Shown here: in pieces, positions 13,627 through 23,062 of the stretch | How the letters are laid out: the number at the start of each line of letters is the position of its first letter | Position numbering within the stretch: the first letter of the stretch is position 1 | Virus record (IMG/VR): IMGVR_UViG_3300048838_000291 | Coordinates: 1 to 42,521 of that record | Length of the DNA: 42,521 nucleotides | From: a virus | Direction: 5' to 3' (one strand) | The notes under the pieces: generated by a model | Told to the model about the DNA's origin: nothing | What the model saw: the letters and a program-made list of their open reading frames with translations, nothing else | Database searches by the model: none | Program-made: the position numbers and the translations under genes

Positions 13627-16600
13627 CTACAGGTGCGCAGAGTACCGGAGCTCGGACACCTGCACGCCCCAGGAAACCGCCTCGCGGTTCAGCGTCACCC
13701 GCGCCTGCATCTTCTGCGCGACGACGACGCGGTCCTCGTGCGGCTTCCAGTCCGACCACACGGAATCGACCTCGAACCTGGACTCGACAAGCGCGCGCGT
13801 GTGCGTGCCAGGTTCGCCGATGTGACCGCCGACGAGCAGCGTCGCCGGCGAGTCCTCGACGGTCCAAATCGCCTCGTCGACCAGCAGCTGCCAATCGTGG
13901 CCAGGTGCGTATGGCGACGCCGGCCGCGTGTCGACGGTGCGCCAGGTCGCTTCGCCGCTGCCAACCTCGAACACGGCCTCGTCGACGGTCAGCGCGTCGG
14001 CCTCGAGCGCATCGCAGACGACGCGCCAGAACGCCGGCGCCTGGTAGCCCAGGTCCAGGGCCTCGGCGGTGTAGGTGCCGGCGACCTCGTCGGCCTCGAG
14101 CTCGAGCACGCCCTCGCCGGCGTTCCACTCGGTCCCGTCGTGCGTCCCGCTCGGCGTCGTTGCCGTGTCGTCGTGGCTCTCGACCTCGATCGTGCCAGGC
14201 GGCGACCAGGCCGGCGCCGGCAGAGTCACGCGCGGGCCGTACAGCCCCGATCGACTGCGCGGCGCCACCTGCAGCGGCAGGTCGGGCGGCGCCGTCAGGC
14301 GCACGCGCGGCGCGCGGCCGCGGTAGAGCGTCCGGGCCGCCGGCCAGTGCGAGCCCGCCCGCAGTTCGTAGTACTCGAGGTCCCGCTGCTCGATGTCGTC
14401 CCACGCGATCAGCAGATCGCCGCCCAGGTTCACCGCGCGCGCGCCGGTGACCTCCGGGAGCGCGATCCGGGAGAACTCTTCGGCGAAGATGGTTGCGGCC
14501 GTTCCGTCCGACACGGCGCCCCACTGGCCATCGATGCCGCGCTGCACGATCGCGACCTCGTACGGCCGGCCTGGCCGAACGGCGTCCGTGTCGATCCTGG
14601 TGTCGTCGGTCTGGCCGAGCAGTTCGAACTCGCCGGCGTCGCTGCGTGCGTAGACGCGCACCGGTTGCGTTGCGATCGAAGAGTCGGGCGACTCCCAGCC
14701 GATCGTCGTCGTGCCGGCGGGTCCGCTGATCGTCTTCACGTTGCGCACCGGATCGGGGATCAGGGAGCGCAGCGCCACCGCCGGAGTGCTCTGCAGGCCC
14801 TCCCACTCCGATTGCGTCAGCACGTCGTGCACTTCCGGCACCCACTGCACCGCGCGAACCTGGCGCCGCATGTCGCGCTGCAGGGTCAGCGAGACGATCT
14901 GATAGTGCTCGGTGAGCTTGTCGACCAGGCCGACGACGCACTCGGTGCCGGCGACCAGGTCGACGGGGTCGCCGTCGACGGTGACCAGGCAGCCGGGCCG
15001 GCCTCCGACCTCGACGTTCAGGAACGACGCCACGCCGCGCGTCATCGGCTCGCCGTCGGGAAGTCGGAACACGATCTGCAGGCCCGTTCCGGCGAGTGCG
15101 TGATCGATCGCGACGACGTTCGTCGCCTCAGAGTCGAGCAGCATCACGCCGGCCATCGGCACGTCGTCAGCGAACGGCCGCAACAGGTCGTGCTGGAACG
15201 CGAACACGTCGCCGACCTCGGCCGCGAGCGCCCACGGGCCGGTCGTGAACGCGATCTCGCGGCGAATCTTCGACTGCACGCGGTGCCGGAACTTGCCCTC
15301 GCGCCACAGCTGCGCGGGCCGCGTGACGCCGAACGCCTGGATCGCGTCGACAATCCATGCGTCCTTGTGCAGCGTCGCCGGGTTGTTGAGCGTGCTCTCG
15401 TCGTCCTCGACCGGAAGCACGTCGTTGGCGTAGTCGCGGTCTTCGTTGAGGAACTGGAAATGGAACACCGTCGCGCGCGCGTGCTTCGGCAGCCAGTTGA
15501 CTTGCACGTCCTCGACGTTTGCCGACGTGAACAGTTGCGAAACGGCCTTGGCCGGAACCGTGATCCCGGCGTCGCCGTGCGCGTCGCGGTACTGGTAGGC
15601 CACGGACAGCTTGCCGTTGCGCCAGATCGGGGTCGCCCGGCCGGCCGCGCAGATCGCCAGGACCCACTCCCAGGCAGGTTTCGCGACGTCGCCGACCAGG
15701 TCGACACAGAACGACGGCTCGCCCCACGGGTCCGCCGGGTTCGGGTCAGAGTCGCAGAACGCCGCCCATCGACGGAACGCCGGCCAGTCGATGCGTTCGT
15801 CCGTTATGAAGCTGCCGAGCCCCCACCGCTGCGTCAGGAAGTCGGCCAGGCACCATGCCGGGTTGCGGCCCGGCGGGTGCTGCATGAAGTCAAACGGCGC
15901 GGCCGGAACGTCCCAGCACGGTTCAGAGAACCCGTGAGTCGCGTCCCACACGCGAACGCGGCTCCCCTTGCAAACGACCACGATGTTCGGGAAGCCACCC
16001 GACGCGATCGACGTCGCCTCGAGCGACAGGCCGAACAGGGCCAGGCCGGAGTAGGCGAACTGGTGCCGCCCCTGCACGACGATGCTATGAACGACCGTCG
16101 TGTCGACCGTGCCGACGGACGCGACGAAGGTATTGCGCACCACCCGCACGTCGATTGGCCCGCTGGTGCCAGCCGGCAGCGCGTAGGACTGCGTGACGCC
16201 GACCGGCAGCTGCGTTGCGCCGTTCTGCGTGAACGTGCCGAGACTCGACCAGGCCTGGCCGGCGACCGAACTCGGCCGCCAGCTGATGTCGAACGCCACC
16301 GTGGTCTGCTGCAGGTTGCCGGTCGGGTCGAGCATGTACAGCCCGCCAGGCCATGACAGCGTGACCTGCACCTGCGCGATTCCTTCCGTGGTTCCGAACG
16401 TCGTTACCGACGTGTCCCCCTGCACCGTCAGCTGATCGTTGGGCGCGGCCGTGATCGAAGCACCGACGAACGGCGCCGGCAGTTCTTGCTGGTCGAGCGT
16501 GCCCGGCCGGATGTAGGCACGGGTCGAATCGTTGAACGGGCCGGCGAACGGCAGCCGAACGCCGTTGACGAACACGCCGGTCGGCAGGGGCGACACGAAG

Positions 16601-17175
16601 GCGGAGTTCAGGTTGTCGTAGCTGCCGAACGGCATCCCGGCGACCGAATGAAACGGTCCTTCGCCGAGCGCCAGCAGCACGTGCAGCTGCTGCGTCGTCA
16701 CGCTCAAACTGATAGACTGCCCTCCAAGTCCGTGCCGCCCGTACACCCACGGGATCGGCAGACCTGGCCCGTAGCTCGTGCGGATTCCGTCCCACGTGTA
16801 CGTCGGGGAGTTTGCTTCGCCTCGTTCCTGCGGTTGCCCCGGTGGCTTCGGTCGCGGGATCAGAAGCGACACGATGTAGTTCACCGCGAACGACACCACC
16901 GCCGACACGACTGCGTAGATCAGCAGCGCCAGAAGGTCGATACCGGCCGTGGTCGCCGGCGCCAGGATCAGCGTCTGGCCGTCCTGCAGCGCATCGTCGA
17001 GCCGTTCGTCGGGCAGCTGCTCGCCGTCGACGCCGACGTGAATCGGGACACCCTTCGGCAAGTGCCGTTCGAGCTCGAGCGCGATCGCGCGCGGCGAGAC
17101 GCCGGCGCGCGGGTCGATCTGAAACCGCTCGAGGTTCTCGCCGAGCATGCCGGCACGGATCACGACTTCAATCAT
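13627..17175 (-). CDS. Host specificity / central tail tip protein (lambda J-like)
   Basis: The 1182-residue product begins with a small domain (about 1-75) like the lambda I / J N-terminus and a hydrophobic stretch near residues 77-107 (LLALLIYAVVSAVVSFAVNY). It continues with the J-type core (TYTWDGIRTSYGPGLPIPWVYG, near 125-150; PAWCLADFLTQRWGLG, near 460). Fibronectin-III-like units follow near residue 800-880, then a C-terminal beta-rich part. A ribosome-binding site (AAGAGG) precedes the ATG. In lambda-like phages this protein closes the tail tube, contacts the receptor and starts DNA ejection. Order with the K- and L-like genes supports the call. Confidence 0.87.
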   Translation of the reverse strand: MIEVVIRAGMLGENLERFQIDPRAGVSPRAIALELERHLPKGVPIHVGVDGEQLPDERLDDALQDGQTLILAPATTAGIDLLALLIYAVVSAVVSFAVNYIVSLLIPRPKPPGQPQERGEANSPTYTWDGIRTSYGPGLPIPWVYGRHGLGGQSISLSVTTQQLHVLLALGEGPFHSVAGMPFGSYDNLNSAFVSPLPTGVFVNGVRLPFAGPFNDSTRAYIRPGTLDQQELPAPFVGASITAAPNDQLTVQGDTSVTTFGTTEGIAQVQVTLSWPGGLYMLDPTGNLQQTTVAFDISWRPSSVAGQAWSSLGTFTQNGATQLPVGVTQSYALPAGTSGPIDVRVVRNTFVASVGTVDTTVVHSIVVQGRHQFAYSGLALFGLSLEATSIASGGFPNIVVVCKGSRVRVWDATHGFSEPCWDVPAAPFDFMQHPPGRNPAWCLADFLTQRWGLGSFITDERIDWPAFRRWAAFCDSDPNPADPWGEPSFCVDLVGDVAKPAWEWVLAICAAGRATPIWRNGKLSVAYQYRDAHGDAGITVPAKAVSQLFTSANVEDVQVNWLPKHARATVFHFQFLNEDRDYANDVLPVEDDESTLNNPATLHKDAWIVDAIQAFGVTRPAQLWREGKFRHRVQSKIRREIAFTTGPWALAAEVGDVFAFQHDLLRPFADDVPMAGVMLLDSEATNVVAIDHALAGTGLQIVFRLPDGEPMTRGVASFLNVEVGGRPGCLVTVDGDPVDLVAGTECVVGLVDKLTEHYQIVSLTLQRDMRRQVRAVQWVPEVHDVLTQSEWEGLQSTPAVALRSLIPDPVRNVKTISGPAGTTTIGWESPDSSIATQPVRVYARSDAGEFELLGQTDDTRIDTDAVRPGRPYEVAIVQRGIDGQWGAVSDGTAATIFAEEFSRIALPEVTGARAVNLGGDLLIAWDDIEQRDLEYYELRAGSHWPAARTLYRGRAPRVRLTAPPDLPLQVAPRSRSGLYGPRVTLPAPAWSPPGTIEVESHDDTATTPSGTHDGTEWNAGEGVLELEADEVAGTYTAEALDLGYQAPAFWRVVCDALEADALTVDEAVFEVGSGEATWRTVDTRPASPYAPGHDWQLLVDEAIWTVEDSPATLLVGGHIGEPGTHTRALVESRFEVDSVWSDWKPHEDRVVVAQKMQARVTLNREAVSWGVQVSELRYSAHL

Positions 17176-17554
17176 GGCGCCAGACCTCTTGCGGTTGCCG
17201 CGTCCACCTGGTCAGCGGATGGCAGTACGGGCCCGCTTCCTGGCTACATGACCACACGTGCCCATCGTGCACGATCGCCACCCACTGATGCGCCGACCAG
17301 AGCACCAGCACGTCGCCGTCGCGCAGGTCGCGCAGACTGCAATCGACGCGGCGCCAGGCCGGACCGAACCCGGTCGTGTTGACGCGGCCGCGCAGCCAGT
17401 CCTCGCGCAGCTGCTGCCACCAGTCCGGGAGCGGCATCCCGCGGCGTTCGGCGATCACCTGCGCGACGCCGTAGCAGTCCAGCCACCGGCCCGGCTCGCG
17501 GCCGCCGATGCGGAAGCGCGATCGCAGGATGTCGTCGGTGCGGATCGTCGTCAT
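17168..17554 (-). CDS. Tail tip NlpC/P60 peptidase (lambda K-like)
   Basis: The 128-residue product carries the NlpC/P60 pattern: nucleophile Cys27 in WLDCYGVAQ, GDVLVLW, then His89 in SAHQWVAIV. These cysteine peptidases cut peptide cross-bridges in peptidoglycan and help the tail penetrate the wall. It lacks the extra N-terminal JAB domain of lambda K. The ATG at 17554 overlaps the stop of the L-like gene upstream, and its end overlaps the J-like start by eight bases. It is the only peptidoglycan-cutting enzyme recognised in the genome. Confidence 0.8.
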   Translation of the reverse strand: MTTIRTDDILRSRFRIGGREPGRWLDCYGVAQVIAERRGMPLPDWWQQLREDWLRGRVNTTGFGPAWRRVDCSLRDLRDGDVLVLWSAHQWVAIVHDGHVWSCSQEAGPYCHPLTRWTRQPQEVWRHD

Positions 17555-18240
17555 TGCTGCGGCCCTTGCGCGCCTGGCGTGCCGCCGAACCGCTTCGGGT
17601 GCAGCCGCGGCAGACCTCGGGCGACGTGGTCGTCGCCTCGCAGCGCGCACGCGTCCGACGTCTTCGGACACGTCGGGAACGCCGCGAACGCGTTCAGCAC
17701 GTAGCCGCACGCGGTGCTCCCGTACTCCAGTCGGCATCGGCCGGGGATGTAGCGGTCCTGCGGTGACCGCCTGGCGAAGTAGTTCGGGTGCTCGAGCCTA
17801 AACGACACGGCATCGCCAGCAGACGCCCCGGCGATGCGTAGGTCGATTCGCTGCGCCTCGTGGTCAGGGTAGGCGATCGCGAGCGCCGTCTCGGTCAACA
17901 GGTAGAGCGTCGCCGCGTTCCCTTCCATGCCGTCCCCTTCGTGCAGGTACCGCATCAGGGTTCGCGTCGTGTTGTCGACCGCCATCTCGACCTGCGGCAG
18001 ATCGCCCTCCTGGTTCTGCTCAATCGGCGTGAACGTGAACGGGAACGGGTACCACGTGCGCACGTTGGGCGAGCCGATCGGCCAGGTTACTTCGGTGTGG
18101 TAGCTGGTGATCGGGAACAGAACGGCCGGGACGCCGATGTCCGGCCGCGCGAGCTCGATCTCCGCGAGCCACACGTACGGGACCGTGCCGTGCGTCTTCG
18201 CGACCTCGGATCGCAAGCTGTCTGGAAGGATCAGCGGCAT
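17551..18240 (-). CDS. Minor tail protein (lambda L-like)
   Basis: The 229-residue product has an N-terminal beta-sandwich part (YVWLAEIELARPDIG, VEMAVDNTTRTL) and a C-terminal region with four cysteines in the arrangement CRLEYGSTACGY, PTCPKTSDAC. Lambda L binds an iron-sulfur cluster through equivalent cysteines, so this protein probably does too. It sits at the tail tip between the M- and K-like proteins, as in lambda, and its stop overlaps the K-like ATG. Confidence 0.78.
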   Translation of the reverse strand: MPLILPDSLRSEVAKTHGTVPYVWLAEIELARPDIGVPAVLFPITSYHTEVTWPIGSPNVRTWYPFPFTFTPIEQNQEGDLPQVEMAVDNTTRTLMRYLHEGDGMEGNAATLYLLTETALAIAYPDHEAQRIDLRIAGASAGDAVSFRLEHPNYFARRSPQDRYIPGRCRLEYGSTACGYVLNAFAAFPTCPKTSDACALRGDDHVARGLPRLHPKRFGGTPGAQGPQQ

Positions 18241-18244
18241 TCGA

Positions 18245-20029
18245 TCAAGCGGTGTAGACCAGTTCGGCGACCGTCATGCCGACGGTGTAGGTGCGATGGG
18301 AGTGCGGCACGAGCTCGGGCCGCTCGAGGTTCAGAACGGCGATCGGCGCACCGTCGTTCGGCGTGAAGCGCCAGGCCGGGTTCGCCTGCAGCCAGTCGCG
18401 CAACACGTAGGCATCGACTTCGCCGAGCGGGCCCCACTGCAGGCCGAATACTCGTTCGGGCTTGGTGAAGAGCGGCCAGGTGCGCCGGTAGCGCGTGATC
18501 CCCTGCAGGCTCGCTTTCTCGCGGTCGCCGCGCTGCGTGTAGTCCGTGTTCCACGGCACCGGCGGCACGTTGAGCGCGGCAGGACTCGGCGCCTGCGTGC
18601 CGGGGTTGACGATCAGCGGCGGCGGCGGTGTGCCGATCGACGTCGGCTGGTCCTCGGGGTCCCGGACTGGATGGAAGCACAGGAACGAGAACCCTTGCAC
18701 GCGGCCGACCGTCGTCGGCGTCGTGATGTCGCCGACGAACGCGGTCCGCAGCTGCAGCGCCGGCGTCGATGCCGTGAAGACGTCGCGCGCGTAGACCGTT
18801 TGCGACACGCCTTCCCGCCTGCTCGTGTCGGCGATCAGTGCGGCGCCCTCGACGTACCAAATGCCGGCCGCCGTGTCATAGATCGCCGGAAGGTAGCCGG
18901 ACGTGCCGGACTGGCCCGAACGGCACTCGCCGCACGCGACCAGGATCGGTTCCGTGACGTGCGGCGGGTCCGGTGCCGGCCGCTCGACCGCCTGGTAGGT
19001 CGCTTGCCAGTTGCCGAGCAGCGAGACGCCTTGTTCCTGGTCGAGCTTCTGCGTCCGCCACAGTAGATCGGTGAGCCGATCGACGCGAACGCCGAACATG
19101 CGGAAGCGACGCGGCACGCTGCCACCGACGACGATGCCAGTCGGAACGCCGGCGTAGAGCGCGAACCGCGTCGTGCCGTTCGTGACCTGGTGCACGAACA
19201 TTCCGCCGTGCTGCTGCTCGCCGAACCTGGTCCCGTAGACCTGCGTTCCGCGGTGCATCCCGTACAGCGGCGAGCCGCCCGCGGCCGTCACAGTCTCGAT
19301 GCCAGACCCGGACGGCGCCGGTCCGGCCTGGATCAGCGGCGCGGCGATGTTCGGGCCTGGCGTCAGGTAGTGGCTTTGGTGCCACACGGCCCAGACCTGA
19401 TCGACGCCGCCGATCACGTTCGCCGTGCGCAGAAACTCTTGCTGCGTCGGGTCGAACTGCCCGCCGAACGGCGTCGGTGAAACCCAGTCCTCGACGAACT
19501 GCTCGCCGGCCGGAATGCGGGCCATGTCCCACCACAGGAACGACACGTCCTCGACGACGAACGAGCCGCCCCAGTCCAGCGTCGTGCCGTTCGCGAACAT
19601 GCGCGCGAACACGGCGAACTCGCTGCCGCTGTCGTTGTTCCAGCTGCTGCCGAACAAGGCATCGGGGAGCGCCGTCGAGATCACCAACAGGAACTGGAAC
19701 CCGAACGACTGCGTCGGCTGCAGCGTCTCGGCGGCCGGGATGCCGATGCAGAAGTCCGGGTGCAGCGTGCCGAACGTGGTCCCAAGGCAGACCTGCAGCA
19801 GCCCCGTTGTGACGTGGCTCGCCGGCGCCGGCGGGCCGGTCGCGATCTGGCTCACCTTGCCCGACACGATCACCGCGTACTGACCGGCGCCGGCCGGCAG
19901 CTTCGCCTGCGGCATCTTCGCCACCTGCTGCCACCCGTCGCCGGACGGCGGACCGTCGACGGTGCCGATCGACGTCACGGTGAAGCCGCCCAGGACCTTG
20001 TGCAGATCCGCGTAGCGAACTTCGGCCAT
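18245..20029 (-). CDS. Distal tail protein with lambda M-like C-terminus
   Basis: The 594-residue product starts MAEVRYADLHKVLGGFTV, just after the tape measure stop. The N-terminal 480 residues form a large beta-rich region without a family I know (TFGTLHPDFCIGIPAAETLQ; WDMARIPAGEQFVEDW; repeated short Trp- and Phe-rich strands). The last 100 residues (VLRDWLQANPAWRFTPNDGA, ERPELVPHSHRTYTVGM) resemble minor tail protein M. Fusion of an extra module to an M-like domain is unusual compared with the about 110-residue lambda protein. Confidence 0.7.
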   Translation of the reverse strand: MAEVRYADLHKVLGGFTVTSIGTVDGPPSGDGWQQVAKMPQAKLPAGAGQYAVIVSGKVSQIATGPPAPASHVTTGLLQVCLGTTFGTLHPDFCIGIPAAETLQPTQSFGFQFLLVISTALPDALFGSSWNNDSGSEFAVFARMFANGTTLDWGGSFVVEDVSFLWWDMARIPAGEQFVEDWVSPTPFGGQFDPTQQEFLRTANVIGGVDQVWAVWHQSHYLTPGPNIAAPLIQAGPAPSGSGIETVTAAGGSPLYGMHRGTQVYGTRFGEQQHGGMFVHQVTNGTTRFALYAGVPTGIVVGGSVPRRFRMFGVRVDRLTDLLWRTQKLDQEQGVSLLGNWQATYQAVERPAPDPPHVTEPILVACGECRSGQSGTSGYLPAIYDTAAGIWYVEGAALIADTSRREGVSQTVYARDVFTASTPALQLRTAFVGDITTPTTVGRVQGFSFLCFHPVRDPEDQPTSIGTPPPPLIVNPGTQAPSPAALNVPPVPWNTDYTQRGDREKASLQGITRYRRTWPLFTKPERVFGLQWGPLGEVDAYVLRDWLQANPAWRFTPNDGAPIAVLNLERPELVPHSHRTYTVGMTVAELVYTA

Positions 20030-20034
20030 GGCAG

Positions 20035-22215
20035 CTACCCGGTCGCCCGCTGCAGGACCTGGCGCATGCCGTGGCGTGTCTCGACCTGGTTCGTCCAGAT
20101 CGTTCGCAGCGTCGCCTGCTCTTCGATCAGGACTCGCTTCACGTCGCGGCCGTTCATCGCGTTGATGTTGAACGTGAGGTTGGTCCCGCTGGTGCCGTTG
20201 AGCGTGACCGGAATCGAGCGGTTGTCGGGCAGCGGCACGAACGCCTCGCGCTGCCGGCCCTCGCCGAACACGGCCATCGTCGGCCGGTCGGCGATGCCGC
20301 CGCGCGCGAACGCGCGAACCGGGTACGTGTTCTCGATCGGGCCTGGCGAGATACCACCGGTGGCGTAGCCGAGCACCGCCTGCACGGCCTGCAGGGCGAT
20401 CAGCCGCGCGATGATTCTCGCGATGTCGCCCAGGATCGAGCGCGCCAGGTCCTTGAACGCGTCCTTCCAGGACTTCGTGCCTTCGATCGCGGAGCCGATC
20501 GCCTCGACCGTGCCGTCGAGTGCGTTCGTGACCAGGCTCCGGCCAGCCTCGAGCCCGGCCTGTTCGAAGTCGGTCCACTCCTGGACGCCGCGCCGGATGC
20601 CGGCCGAGAACCCGCCGAAGAAATCGCCGCCGCCGACCAGCCGCTGCTGCTTCTCGAGCGCACGCGTCACGGCCTCGGTGCCGGCGCGAAACTCTTCTTG
20701 CGAGATCGTGCCCTTCTCGTATGCGTCCTTGAGCTCGAGCTTCTGCGATTCGGCGTCGAGCTCGGCGACGGCCAGGCGCAGCGACTCGACGCCTGGTGAC
20801 AGCTGCGCCAGCCGCTGGTAGACGCCCAGCTTCTCGCGCGCGCGAGCCAACGACAGTTCTTCCGTCGTGCCGGCGTCGGCCGTCGGCGCCGACGTCGGCG
20901 GCCGGAACACCGACGACGGCGCCGCGGCGTTCGCCCGCTCCTGGATTCCCTTCAGCAGCTGGCCGAGAACGGCGTCGCTGTAGTCCGCGGCGTCCTGCGG
21001 CGTCGGCAGGCCGAACGCGGCCGCGGTCTGCTCCGGCGAGCTCGGGCCGGCCACCGATCGGCGAATGTCGGCGATCGACTGCTCGAGCTCGCGGCTCAGA
21101 GTCTCGCGCGTGCGCTGCATGGCTCCGGCCAGGCCGCGGTCCACGTCCTCGGTCAGCTGCTCGAGCTCGCGCTGCAGGGCGGCCTTCCTGGCCCGCTGCG
21201 CCTCGGGCTTCTCGCCGCCGAGAACGATCTGCTGCAGGCCGAAGTCCTCGATCTGCTTCAGTTCGCGACGGATCTCGCGGAGCCGGTTCGTTTGCTCGTC
21301 GCCGACCAGGTTCACGCCGGGGATCGACTCGATGAGACGCACCAGGCCGATGATCGCGTCGATGGCCAGGTTGACGGCCTGCACGATGCCGTAGCCGATC
21401 GCACGAACCACGTCGGCGATGCCCGCCCGGTTGCTGGCGATCGCCTTCGCCAGCTTCTCGAGAACGGCGATCACCTGCGGTCCGCCTTGCTCGAGGATGG
21501 CGCGCGCCACGCTCTCGGCGGCGAACTGCACCTTCGAAAACGCGTCGTTGAGCCGTTCGGCGATGCCGGCCTGCGCACCGGTGACCGTCGCGCCGGCGTC
21601 GCGCGCGGCGAGCACCGTCTCGCGGAAGGCCTCGCCGCCGCGGCCGACCAGCGGAAGCATCTGCAGGAACTCGCCGGTCGCCAGCCTGGCCAGCGCGAAC
21701 TGGCGTCCGTTGGCGTCTTCGATCTTGCCCAGGCCGTCGGCGATCTTCTCGAACAGTTGCGACGGGCCCAGCGTGCGCAGGTCCTGGATCGTGACGCCCA
21801 GCTGGCCGAACGACCGGACCACCTGCAGGTTTCCGGCGAGTGCCTTCGACTGTTCCTGCGCCATCACGCGCACCAGCTGCGTGAAGTCCTGGATGCCCGA
21901 CAGCGTCGCGGCCGCCTGTAGCTCACTCAGGTTCTCGACGGCGTCGCCCGTCGACGTCGCGAGCTTCGTCAGCGCGTCGGCCTGCGCGCCGACGTCGCGC
22001 AGGAACGTCAGCCCGCGGAACCCGGCATAGGCCGTGACCAGGCCGAGCACCTGGCCGCGGATCGACGTCAGCAGCCGCCCCAGGCCGCGGAGCCCGGCGG
22101 CCGGCAGCTTGCCCAGCTGCAGCAGACCACGCGAAAGCGTCGTGAGCGGCTTCGTCGCGAGGTCCTGCAGGATGATCCGCAGACTCAGCGTACGCTTCGT
22201 GTTCGGGCTAGCCAT
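20035..22215 (-). CDS. Tape measure protein
   Basis: The 726-residue product is long and mostly helical, with hydrophobic patches (LTSIRGQVLGLVTAYAGFRG near residue 50; VNLAIDAIIGLVRLIESIPG near 275), Gln- and Arg-rich helices, and a C-terminal Gly-rich part (ARGGIADRPTMAVFGEG) common to tape measure proteins. Length predicts a tail near 110 nm by the usual 0.15 nm per residue. It follows the G/GT chaperone genes and precedes the tail tip genes, as in lambda. Part of the sequence is likely cut or ejected during infection. Confidence 0.9.
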   Translation of the reverse strand: MASPNTKRTLSLRIILQDLATKPLTTLSRGLLQLGKLPAAGLRGLGRLLTSIRGQVLGLVTAYAGFRGLTFLRDVGAQADALTKLATSTGDAVENLSELQAAATLSGIQDFTQLVRVMAQEQSKALAGNLQVVRSFGQLGVTIQDLRTLGPSQLFEKIADGLGKIEDANGRQFALARLATGEFLQMLPLVGRGGEAFRETVLAARDAGATVTGAQAGIAERLNDAFSKVQFAAESVARAILEQGGPQVIAVLEKLAKAIASNRAGIADVVRAIGYGIVQAVNLAIDAIIGLVRLIESIPGVNLVGDEQTNRLREIRRELKQIEDFGLQQIVLGGEKPEAQRARKAALQRELEQLTEDVDRGLAGAMQRTRETLSRELEQSIADIRRSVAGPSSPEQTAAAFGLPTPQDAADYSDAVLGQLLKGIQERANAAAPSSVFRPPTSAPTADAGTTEELSLARAREKLGVYQRLAQLSPGVESLRLAVAELDAESQKLELKDAYEKGTISQEEFRAGTEAVTRALEKQQRLVGGGDFFGGFSAGIRRGVQEWTDFEQAGLEAGRSLVTNALDGTVEAIGSAIEGTKSWKDAFKDLARSILGDIARIIARLIALQAVQAVLGYATGGISPGPIENTYPVRAFARGGIADRPTMAVFGEGRQREAFVPLPDNRSIPVTLNGTSGTNLTFNINAMNGRDVKRVLIEEQATLRTIWTNQVETRHGMRQVLQRATG

Positions 22216-22218
22216 GGT

Positions 22219-22632
22219 TCACCTGCGCCGCTTGGCGTCGCGCATCGCTTTCTCGCGGTGCACTTCGCGCCAGTTCTCGATCTCGCGCGTGACCAGGCCG
22301 AACGCGGAGACGAACACCGCCGCCTGGTCCTGCCAGCCGCCGGCGTCCGGCAGCACCCCGCGCTCGACCATCGCCACCGCCGAGACGACGTCGAAGTGCG
22401 CCTGGTCCAGCACGGCGTTGGGGCAGCGGTGCACCGGCATCCGGTTCTCGCCGTTGCAGTGCTCGCACTCGTCGCGCTCGCCACGGCAGAACAGGCACGG
22501 CGTGAGGAACGCGATCGGCTCTTCGCTCGGCTCGTCGCAGCCCCACCGCTTGCGTAGTTCGGGATCGTGGCATCGGGTGCACGTCTGTTCGAATCCTTGG
22601 CCGTTGGGGGCGAGCACCACCGCAACGGCCAT
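22219..22632 (-). CDS. Tail assembly chaperone T part, expressed by -1 frameshift
   Basis: This frame encodes 137 residues beginning MAVAVVLAPNGQGFEQTC, but it is most likely reached by frameshifting from the upstream G gene to give a 276-residue fusion (lambda gpGT is 279). It contains several cysteine pairs (CTRC at 18-21, CLFC at 46-49, CEHC at 56-59), which suggests one or two zinc ribbons, and a helical C-terminus. In lambda the T domain recruits tail tube subunits while G coats the tape measure protein. The ATG inside is preceded by no ribosome-binding site. Confidence 0.82.
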   Translation of the reverse strand: MAVAVVLAPNGQGFEQTCTRCHDPELRKRWGCDEPSEEPIAFLTPCLFCRGERDECEHCNGENRMPVHRCPNAVLDQAHFDVVSAVAMVERGVLPDAGGWQDQAAVFVSAFGLVTREIENWREVHREKAMRDAKRRR

Positions 22633-22634
22633 GA

Positions 22635-23048
22635 CTAGTTTTTTGCGTCGGCCTTCGTGAGCTCGTTCCCGTCCACGATCGCGTCGGCGAGCTCCATCGC
22701 GTCGGCGTAGTCCAGGAGCTCGAGCGATTCGTCGCGCACGCTGCTCGCAAGCTCGACGCCGTGCAACGTGGTAGAACCTTCGAACAGGCGGAACTCGGCC
22801 GGCGTGCCGTCGGGCATCAGGAAGTTGGTCCAGCCGGCAAGGCCGGCCTTCAGCGTCACCCACCGCTGCGTGCCCGTCGCGACCTTGATGTCGGCGTTCT
22901 GCAGCGAGTAGGTCGCCAGGTTCTGAAGCGCCGTCATCGTGCGGTTGGACAAGCGGCGCAGGTGAAACGTCGTGCGCTGCTCGGGCGGCAGTTCGCGATC
23001 CGCCTTGAGCACGTACGACCACCCTTCCTTCGATCTTGCGACTGCCAT
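22635..23048 (-). CDS. Tail assembly chaperone G
   Basis: The 137-residue product (lambda G is 140) begins MAVARSKEGWSYVLKADREL and ends NELTKADAKN. The ATG has a strong ribosome-binding site (AAAGGAG, 9 nt upstream), which overlaps the stop of the major tail protein. The end of the gene carries the slippery sequence, so most ribosomes stop here and a fraction continue into the T part. It is expected to bind the tape measure protein and is absent from the finished virion. Confidence 0.85.
   Translation of the reverse strand: MAVARSKEGWSYVLKADRELPPEQRTTFHLRRLSNRTMTALQNLATYSLQNADIKVATGTQRWVTLKAGLAGWTNFLMPDGTPAEFRLFEGSTTLHGVELASSVRDESLELLDYADAMELADAIVDGNELTKADAKN
22638..22644 (-). promoter_or_regulatory. 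-1 ribosomal frameshift slippery site (A AAA AAC)
   Basis: On the minus strand the last codons of G read GCA AAA AAC TAG. The heptamer A AAA AAC is a canonical X XXY YYZ slippery sequence in the right phase and lies directly before the TAG at 22637-22635. After slipping back one base, ribosomes read CTA GTC ATG GCC and enter the T frame without a stop. The arrangement matches the conserved G/GT frameshift of tailed phages. I did not identify a stimulatory pseudoknot. Confidence 0.9.
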
Positions 23049-23062
23049 CGGTTCGGACTCCT

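Noticed and set aside
18245-20578. 777-codon frame extending into the tape measure gene
   Set aside because: The first 183 codons are antisense-like low-complexity sequence over the tape measure gene. MAEVRYADL at 20029 is the natural start.
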